Positions 57,086 through 64,000 of a DNA stretch of 64,000 bases are shown here, one piece after another. Source of the DNA: Hermatobates lingyangjiaoensis (taxonomy: Eukaryota > Arthropoda > Insecta > Hemiptera > Hermatobatidae); contig JAPFBL010000603.1 of the NCBI GenBank assembly GCA_026182355.1, positions 62,001-126,000 on the forward strand. Reading direction: 5' to 3'. The notes under the pieces were generated by a model. That model made no database searches and was not told the DNA's origin. It was given only the letters and a program-made list of their open reading frames with translations. Within the stretch, counting starts at the first letter, position 1, and the number at the start of each line of letters is the position of its first letter. A program made the position numbers and the translations under genes.

Positions 57086-57966
57086 CAGTAGAAGTCCATT
57101 AGTCCGGCATCCAACAGTCCGGAATGCCCGATAATCCGGCATCGCTTCGGAAAATTGTAAAAATTTTGGTTTTCTCCAAAAGTGTGTCTTTAAAGCAAAT
57201 AAAAACACTCTAGAGCTGTTCAGAAGTTTTCGGGATCGTTCGGAAGCACTCGGTATTGTTCGGAATACCGAACTCCAGCACTGCAAAAATGCTGGAGAAA
57301 ACTTTGGCCAGCTGCAAACCATGCATCTGAACTAACTCTACAGACTGATGAGGAAGAAAACCATCAAGACACTCTGACCCAAAGTTTTGGATGTCGTTAG
57401 AAGTGCTGACAATCCCTTGAAAAACCTGCCTGAAGATGAGGTAGAGGAGTGGCGTCTAATCGACGAGAATGAACCTGTTGAACAAGAGGACATTATCAAC
57501 ATTGTAGTAAACCCTAAGCCTACTCAAAACCTTGAATAAAGTGACTCAGATGCCGAAACGGAAGAAAAAGAAAAATCAGCTGGGCAGAAGCTGCAGAATC
57601 ACTAAATAAATTTATCTCTTTTGTTGAGGCTAGTGATAGCTACAGTGCTTCAGAAATTATTGGTTTCTATATTATTAGAAATAAATTTTATACTGAACGC
57701 CAAAAATCAAGAAAACAAAAAGACACTCGTGACTTTTTTAAATCTAATTGAAATACGTTTTAAAGTACGTGTACATACATTATATGAAATGTAAAATAAA
57801 CTTTGTTGTATGTATGTGCATATTGTATTTGTAGTTTATATGAACTATAATTATATGAACAATTATTAACCTAATTGTTCTTATAATTACTGCCCGATAG
57901 ACCGGAATCTTCGGTAGTCCGGCACCGAGCCGGTTCCGAACGTGCCGGATTATCGGACTTCTACTG
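57086..57966 (+). mobile_element. pogo/Tigger-like DNA transposon, internally decayed
   Basis: 881 bp. Terminal inverted repeats start CAGTAGAAGTCC on both sides and agree over most of 24 nt (ending CCGGCA). TA flanks both ends (57084-57085 and 57967-57968), the tc1/mariner-type duplication. Confidence 0.88.
57300..57755 (+). pseudogene. Tigger-like transposase C-terminus
   Basis: + strand pieces: ASELTLQTDEEENHQDTLTQ, NPLKNLPEDEVEEWRLIDEN with EPVEQEDIINIVV, and AEAAESLNKFISFVEASDSY followed by RQKSRKQKDTRDFFKSN. Acidic spacer and terminal RKQ-x-x-x-DFF block are typical of Tigger/jerky-type transposase ends. The catalytic DDE domain is absent, and stops and frameshifts occur. Confidence 0.7.
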
Positions 57967-58009
57967 TATGTACATATTGTTAATACCACTGAGGTTAGTA
58001 TGATTTATA

Positions 58010-58155
58010 TTAGAAATAGGTAAAAACCGTCATACCTCGTAAAATGATCATGGAGTTGGAGCGCTTTCGGACGTTGTCCATCTTCGATCACAACAAACCT
58101 ACTGTAGGTTTGACGATTACGAGGTATAAAGGTTTTACCTATTTCTAATATGAAA
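58010..58155. repeat. Foldback with decayed ribozyme-like hairpin
   Basis: AATAGGTAAAAACC near 58015 mirrors GGTTTTACCTATTTC at 58133. The antisense strand between has GGAC/GUCC and GAAAGCGCUCC but AUCGAAGA instead of CUGAAGA. Confidence 0.4.
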
Positions 58156-58374
58156 TAAAATTGTTATTTAAAAGTTTATTAAAAAAAAGAATTTCAATGT
58201 TCTAATGAGTTAAGATAATATATTAGAAGAATAAAATTTTTAAATGTACAAAAATTAATCCTAATTAAACATATATTTTCTGATGAATTCCATGGTACGA
58301 TGGATGGTTGTCGAACAAGTGTTTGATTAGTCAAACAAAACAAGTTTATTATGTTTATTCATTATAAAATTGAG

Positions 58375-58560
58375 TGTAGGCCACTACAGATTTTTTATCT
58401 TAGTTTTGATTCTTGTTCGAATTGAATATTTATACATAAAGCAGTACAGCGTCTGTCGAGTTAGCTTTATGTTTAATTATTAAATACGAAATTAAGCTTA
58501 TCTAAAGGTAACACGACATTCACTGACAGTTAAGTAAGTTCGCCGGGTCAGCTAGTTACA
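58375..58560 (-). repeat. Diverged copy of the 195-bp unit
   Basis: The reverse complement shares GTGAATGTCGTGTTACC and ATCTGTAGTGGCCTACACTC with 41881-42475. Confidence 0.6.
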
Positions 58561-58639
58561 CTTAAAGTTCAATGTAGGTGAGAAACACAGAGAAATTTAA
58601 AACACACACATTTATTCATTAGTTCACTGTCTTTCCATT

Positions 58640-59160
58640 TCGTTTTTATATTATTCTCATTTTTTTACTATCTAATATACTTTTCCATTATTTATTTCAC
58701 TTTTTACTATATAATTATTTATTGATATCATTTTATGAAAATGATAAGTTTCATTTTATTGTATTATATTTTTATTAATACTTAGCCCTTAACTTTGATT
58801 TATGTATCATTTTCTTCTATTTTTCTTTTATTTATTACTTTTTCATATTCTCTATTCTGTAGTTAATTTTAAATTGATTCTTGTTTACCTTATTCTCTGT
58901 GACCGGGCGTGTATGTTGCCGCATACACGAAAATTATAGACTGTAAGTGTGTGCTTTTAATTTCTCTATTTTTCTTTTTCAACATTGAACTACATTTGTC
59001 CGTTTCGGATCGTATTTGTATCGAAAAAGTAATTATATTTAAACAAATTTTCATTCTAAAATAGTGAAGAAGAACACTATGTGTTCGAAACGCGTAGTTT
59101 ATACTATTAAATTTCTCTATGTGGAGACTATTTCATTACCTTTTTGCCATCCACATATGA
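58640..59160 (+). mobile_element. Family B leader and family D motif
   Basis: The T-rich leader 58640-58920 matches 11160-11365; the ribozyme core is missing (ACGAAAATTATAGACTG at 58925). Then a family D motif at 59065-59110 (AGUGAAGAAGAACAC, CGAAACGCGUAG) and TATGTGGAGAC. Confidence 0.5.
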
Positions 59161-59650
59161 AAAACTAAATAACTAGATCCACTTTTTAACCACATCAAAA
59201 CTGAAAACAAACTATACGTTCTGAACTATAGTTCTTATCAGAAAATGATCTTTTTTAAATTGACAATTAAAAATATACTCAGTTCTTATATTCTTCGCAT
59301 TATCCTTTATTTAACTTAAGATTTTAAATTTAACCAAGTTGGCACAAAGCACTCAGTGTTATGAATACGAATCATATATTTTATCACTTCATTCAGTGTA
59401 TGACGCAACTTAAAACAAAAGACAATTGTTTCAATGAAAAGTTTTGCGACGAAATGTAATATAATATATATTAGAAGTACCATAATTTATTCAGTCTTTA
59501 TTTAAAATGTATTATTATTAATCTTTTAGTCCAGACTTTTGCAGTTTTCATTAAAGAATAATAAAACATAATATTACGAGTTACAATTTTATGATACCAC
59601 ACAATGATATTAGTGTAGCCATACCTGGTTTTGTATAGCTTAGTGCTTTA

Positions 59651-59979
59651 GGTTAGGTTAGGTTGCAGTGGCAGTCCCACAAGGGAACACACGTAGGCCG
59701 AGCATTGGCCCTTTGTGATACCACACAATGAAGATTGATTCTACAGTAGGAGTCCTAAATTTTGCCTAACTCAAATGTATTTAGAGTAGGGATCTTTAAC
59801 GATTACCTGACATCGTACAGGCTCGGGACCGAAAGTTTAACGTCCTTCTCCGAGGGACGACGTGCTCAGATTTATTCACCTCCCGCGTGAATAAATCGAG
59901 GGCCAGGTGAGGATCGAACCCCTGTCCTATCAGTTCAGAGGCGAGCACGTAACCACTGAGCTAGCCTGGCCCCTTTAGT
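59651..59979 (-). mobile_element. tRNA-derived SINE, full length
   Basis: Minus strand head GGCCAGGCTAGCTCAGTGG, complete body, tail of three AACCT units (59651-59665). An 11-bp duplication TTAGTGCTTTA flanks it (59640-59650 and 59980-59990). Confidence 0.93.
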
Positions 59980-60099
59980 TTAGTGCTTTAATTATTATAT
60001 TGTTTATTTTGGCCTACATTTTATCATTATCATAATGTGGCCTTCAGGTTAATATCAATACATTACTTATTACTTAGTTAAGTTTTGTATTCCTGCCTG

Positions 60100-60732
60100 C
60101 TCATTTGTAGGGCTAAGAATTGCTCATTCACAAAGCAAAGTATTCTGAATAGCTTATCTTGAACTTCGGGAAACACCTTGTCAATTATCTCTTGCTGTGA
60201 GCTTAAATGCAAATGGAATTGAAATCTACTAATAATACCTACTTGCTATACATGTATAATTTCAAAATAAATATATCTGTGAAGTTAGCCAAACACAGCT
60301 TAATAGTCCATAACTTCGCATCTATGATGAATTTTCAATCCATTCAAAGCTCAGGATTTTAAGTTAGATATACACAAACCTACTTTCAAAGTTTCAGCTT
60401 GCTATGTCTTATGGTGGCTGAGTTCACTTGTGACAAAATTTTATCCTTATAAGTCCATAACTTTGCTTTCTACGTTGAATTTCCAATCTATTCAAAGCTT
60501 ATATTTTAAGTTAAGGAAACATAAATTTACTTTGAATATTTCAGCTTGCTATGTCTTATGGTGGCTGGGTTTACTTGTGATAAAATTTTGCAGATAAAAC
60601 GACAAACCGGCAGACAGAAATTTTTTCTAAGGGTGGATTCCGTTTCTCCAATGTATGAAACGTAAAAAAATAACTTGAAATGAGTTAGTTCTAAGCAATG
60701 TACAGACAAAACTTTTCTTTTATTTATATAGA
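60100..60732 (-). mobile_element. Helitron 5' fragment
   Basis: The minus strand starts TCTATATAAATAAAAG preceded by A and follows the 39888-41272 copy for about 600 bp (ATGTATGAAACGTAAA, CTTATGGTGGCTG). No 3' hairpin was found. Confidence 0.65.
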
Positions 60733-61099
60733 TATGAGTCTCGGTGTATTCTGTTGTTACATTGTTCATATAGGATTTATTTTCCATTATTTTAAAGGAC
60801 TTCCGGACTAAATGCTGACGCGTTTACTCAGTAAGTTTTATTCCATGTTTCTTCACAATGTGTTCTTTTTGAGATCCTATGATGAGATATAATCTCGAAA
60901 CTTCTGTTTCTTGTCGAATCAATGTATTTAGAATTTACGAACTCACAGTTAGGTTTCAAAGTTTCCTGTTTGACAGTTACACTTGTCAACTAATACACCA
61001 GCACCTCATAAGGAGGAATTCTAAAATACCGAAGAATTTTTTCTTCGGTATTATAATATGAAATAGAAATATGAAATAATAGAAATAATATGAAATATG

Positions 61100-61175
61100 A
61101 AATAGATAAAAAGAAAGAACAAGTAGGTCGGTCATTTAACCAAACATGTATAAATGAGGGACTAGAGACAAACAT
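61100..61175 (+). mobile_element. Penelope-like N-terminal remnant
   Basis: Reads KKEQVGRSFNQTCINEGLE, the conserved ORF start block, then diverges. Confidence 0.45.
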
Positions 61176-61731
61176 GAACGAGAACTGCAAAAGTATTCGA
61201 GGCTCAAATCAAACTTGCAACTACTAATTTTGGTTTTATTGAAAACTTTTTCCTCATGCGAAAACTTAAATTTGTTTACTAACAAAAAAAAAGAAGAGGA
61301 TTATTAGAGGACAAATAATATAAATAGTTAAAAAAAAAAAATTCATCAGACGTAAAACTTACATGGAAAAAATGATAACTATTCTATTTTCCTAATTCAT
61401 AAACTATTATTTATGCAAATGTAAAAAGGTTTTCAAGTAAAATCTTTATTGACGTTGATAAGTTATTCTTTGTTCTTGGGTATCAATAAAGATAGTGTTT
61501 TTTGAGGAGATGTAGAGAGGATATGATTATCCAAAGTGGATGATCTGCTAAAGAAAGCCAGTGACGAGACAAATCATCGATGCTTCTTTATATATATATA
61601 TATAAGTTAACCCGATAGACAGTCTCTGTCAATCCACTAAATTGGCCCGTAAAAAAAAACTCGAACCTCTCTGAGAGTCTTATTTTGTTTTCTTTTTGAT
61701 TAAAAAACCAGTGAAATTCTTTATTCTCCAT

Positions 61732-61732
<1 letters not shown>

Positions 61733-61777
<45 letters not shown>

Positions 61778-61795
61778 TCTCTCTCTCCCTCTCTA
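61733..61795 (+). repeat. (CT)n microsatellite
   Basis: About 30 CT units with a few CCCT interruptions. Confidence 0.95.
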
Positions 61796-62464
61796 TTCCA
61801 TTTGCAAAATATATATAATGGATTCTTTTTGCAAATTTATTTCTTTGTATCAACTATAGAAAAGCCAATTATCCTGGAATTGACAAGCTTTCGATCCAGA
61901 AATGTGAAACTATACATATGACTCTCTATATGTCCATGTAATCTATTTTGTTAGTAGGAGAGTGCCTCTAATTATGTTTCAAAGAAGAATTTGATTGGTC
62001 CTTCTTGTTATGTATGAAATAAATTGTACTTTTTTTTTAAAAAAAAAAATTGTTTAATTTTTATAACTGCTTGTTTTTCATATGTTCATTCCGATTTTTC
62101 TCTAAACTGAATCCTTTTTGTAGGAAATCATAAATTCTATCTCGATAGATTTATATATCAAATCCCAGGAAGATATCAATAACAGCTAAAAAAAGGGTCT
62201 TGAATCAGTAAATTATTTATTCGAAATAAAGTTTTATTTCAGTTTCTTAATAACCATTCATTTATTCTCCTGATCACAAAACTTGATATAATATTATCAA
62301 ATAGGTTTCGTCTGAGTTACTTTATTCTTTGTGATTTGCTTGATTTGTATGTGTAAAATATTTGTTTAAGTGTGAAATTAATTTTCTTCAAGTTTACGTT
62401 CCTTGTATGTATCTACAAGTATAAGAATTTTATTTTGTTTCTACTTCACGGTCAATACTTTTAA

Positions 62465-62502
<38 letters not shown>

Positions 62503-62755
62503 GTATTTGTTTTAAGTAAGTTGTGAAACTACGTTTGTAAATAACATCCTTGAAAATGGTCGATGAAGACCGAAACATGTCGGTGTACACGAATAAAAAT
62601 TTTGAAGAACTCATGTATCTTGTCCCGAACTTATGGCAGAAAATTTGAAAAATTAATTCGAAAATGTGTTAAAATGCAAATAGGCATAGGTTTTAATAGA
62701 ACTTGTATCAACGAAGGCCTGCTCCCCAAATATACGAATATATATATATAATCTC
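62465..62755 (+). mobile_element. Penelope-like 5' fragment with ribozyme-like hairpin
   Basis: Bounded by (AT)n at 62468-62497 and 62738. The hairpin at 62553-62585 (GGUC-GAUGAA-GACC, CGAAACAUGUCGG) contains the ATG that opens MSVYTNKNFEELMYLVPNLW; one frameshift later comes RKCVKMQIGIGFNRTCINE and GLLPKYTNIY. Confidence 0.65.
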
Positions 62756-62760
62756 CAAAA

Positions 62761-63566
62761 ATTGTTCTTGGCCTCTTCTATTCTATTCTATATTTTGTTA
62801 TTGAGGGTTAGGTCAAATAAAAGAAAATCAACTCCTTCCTAGGCCGACGTTTCAATGTATTTGTACATCATCTTCAGTGCTAAAATTAGAGTAAGAACTA
62901 TAATACATTTACCAAAACAATCTACAACTCACATAGAGAAGTAACACATATTTTTTGAGACCAACAGATAAATACAAAAGGTTATTTTATAATCGGAGTT
63001 GTTGAGTACACATCTATTTTAAAGTATCAGACAAAAGGAATTTTGTCTATAAACTTTTCTGATATTGAAAAGTTTAGCCATATTTATACAAACATTCTTT
63101 CCCATCCCCTGTCACAATAACAATAGTAAATCATTGTAACATGGATTTAGTCATAAACTAACCTTTCTTTATGTAACCTTCATATGTTCACCCTCCCTGT
63201 TTGTTAAAATGATAGATGAATATAACAAAGTAGTGTTTTTTGTACTTATAACCAATTAATTCTCATGTAACTTAAATAACCATTAGCACACTTTCCAAGG
63301 TAAAACTAATTTCCTTTTGTCTGATACTTTAAAATAGATGTGTACTCAACAACTTTGATTATAAAATAACCTTTTGTATGTATCTGTTGGTCTCAAAAAA
63401 TTTGCGTTAGTTCTCTATGTGAGTTGTAGATTGTTTTGGTAAATTTATTATAGTTCTTACTCTAATTTTAGCCCTGAAGATGATGTACAAATACTTCCAA
63501 ACGTCGGCCTAGGAAGGAGTTTATTTCCTTTTATTTGACCTAGCCCTCAATAACAAAATATAGATT
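62761..63566. mobile_element. Family H inverted repeat, 270-bp arms
   Basis: Arms 62761-63030 and 63299-63566 mirror each other (TTGTTATTGAGGG outer, GTCTGATACTTTAAAATAG inner) around a 268-bp unique centre. Antisense motif 62840-62882: CUGAAGA, stem II GAUGUA/UACAUU, GAAACGUC. Sense motif 63469-63511 has CAAAC in place of GAAAC. Confidence 0.75.
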
Positions 63567-63632
63567 ATATATATATATATATGATGTAATTTTCTTGAGG
63601 TTTGAGGTCCAATGATTAAAACTAGTCCATTT

Positions 63633-63670
63633 GCCGACGTTTCGACATATATTTATGTCATCTTCAGGGC
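63633..63670 (-). ncRNA. Hammerhead ribozyme, family H, intact
   Basis: Stem I GCC/GGC, CUGAAGA, extra U, stem II GACAUA/UAUGUC (6 bp), GAAA, C-G, GUC cleavage triplet. Confidence 0.7.
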
Positions 63671-63944
63671 TACAACATGATTGTTTTACAATTAGCACTA
63701 CTATTATTACTATTTGGTAATTTATTACATTTTAATATGTTCGGTAACAAAGAGGAATTTTTTGATAAAACAGTTATTACGACTATAGATTCTTTTGTTA
63801 TATATTAACATAAGGATATTATTATAATTATTCTATTGCTTTAGAATTATTGCATAAGTATAGAGATCACTATTTGATTACCTTGGAAATCTGTTTATGT
63901 TATAGTAGTTATAGTAGTGCTAATTGTAAAACAATCATGTTGTA

Positions 63945-63982
63945 GCCCTGAAGATGACATAAATATATGTCGAAACGTCGGC
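63945..63982 (+). ncRNA. Hammerhead ribozyme, family H, intact
   Basis: Sense mirror of 63633-63670, identical core and stems. Confidence 0.7.
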
Positions 63983-64000
63983 AAATGGACTAGTTTTAAT

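Larger units (their letters stand above)
34262..64000 (+). other. Downstream CadN intron, repeat-filled
   Basis: No further cadherin coding exon was seen after 34261. The expected continuation of the protein therefore lies beyond the window, unless it is a small exon that I missed. Segments without a recognised feature are 35600-36040, 37870-38790, 44350-46140, 52000-52840, 53480-54160, 59170-59635, 61200-61730 and 61800-62460; they are AT-rich with simple runs. Confidence 0.5.
63584..64000. mobile_element. Family H inverted repeat, runs off the window
   Basis: Arms 63584-63735 and 63905-64000 mirror each other (AACATGATTGTTTTACAATT); the right arm continues past the edge. Both carry an intact ribozyme motif. 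Confidence 0.75.

Overview
The window is AT-rich genomic DNA from an animal, almost certainly an arthropod. Its only host gene is a neural cadherin (CadN-type) recognised from three + strand exons. Dispersed repeats end in short runs of TTAGG/CCTAA, the arthropod telomeric pentamer. I cannot name the species. Nearly everything here lies in introns: no further cadherin exon was found in the 22.6 kb before the first exon or the 29.7 kb after the last.

Host gene: 22640-22804 and 23057-23221 are two alternative versions of one cadherin exon. Both are exactly 165 nt, in phase 0, with 28 of 55 residues identical. They encode the end of one cadherin repeat, the calcium-binding linker and the start of the next repeat. 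34124-34261 is the common downstream exon. The pair looks mutually exclusive, as in insect CadN. A strong stem-loop (22844-22884) lies in the 252-nt intron between them.

Repeats: the rest is dominated by remains of Penelope-like retroelements (PLEs). These include GIY-YIG endonuclease fragments (4377-4718, about 5850-6100, 29810-31160, 38861-39135) and many copies of the N-terminal coding segment, most of which stop in a (TA)n tract. Interspersed are more than 50 short motifs that fold as type I hammerhead ribozymes with a minimal stem III (CUGANGA, small stem II, GAAA, NUH cleavage site). They fall into several families whose stems I and III differ in sequence but keep pairing. Most loci are head-to-head palindromes bounded by (AT)n. 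One (36881-37430) is a tandem array with a period of about 94 nt. This ribozyme-carrying population is the most interesting content.

Other elements: about nine copies of a tRNA-derived SINE, four of them with an (AACCT)n tail; four hAT-type MITEs with visible or near target-site duplications; a Helitron with both ends and a broken helicase (39888-41272) plus a second fragment (60100-60732); a pogo/Tigger-like element with TA duplication (57086-57966); a hAT-like transposase fragment (7430-7740); and minisatellites with periods of 11, 27, 32, 36 and 195 bp. Several elements are nested, for example a SINE and a MITE inside one ribozyme palindrome at 2930-3860.
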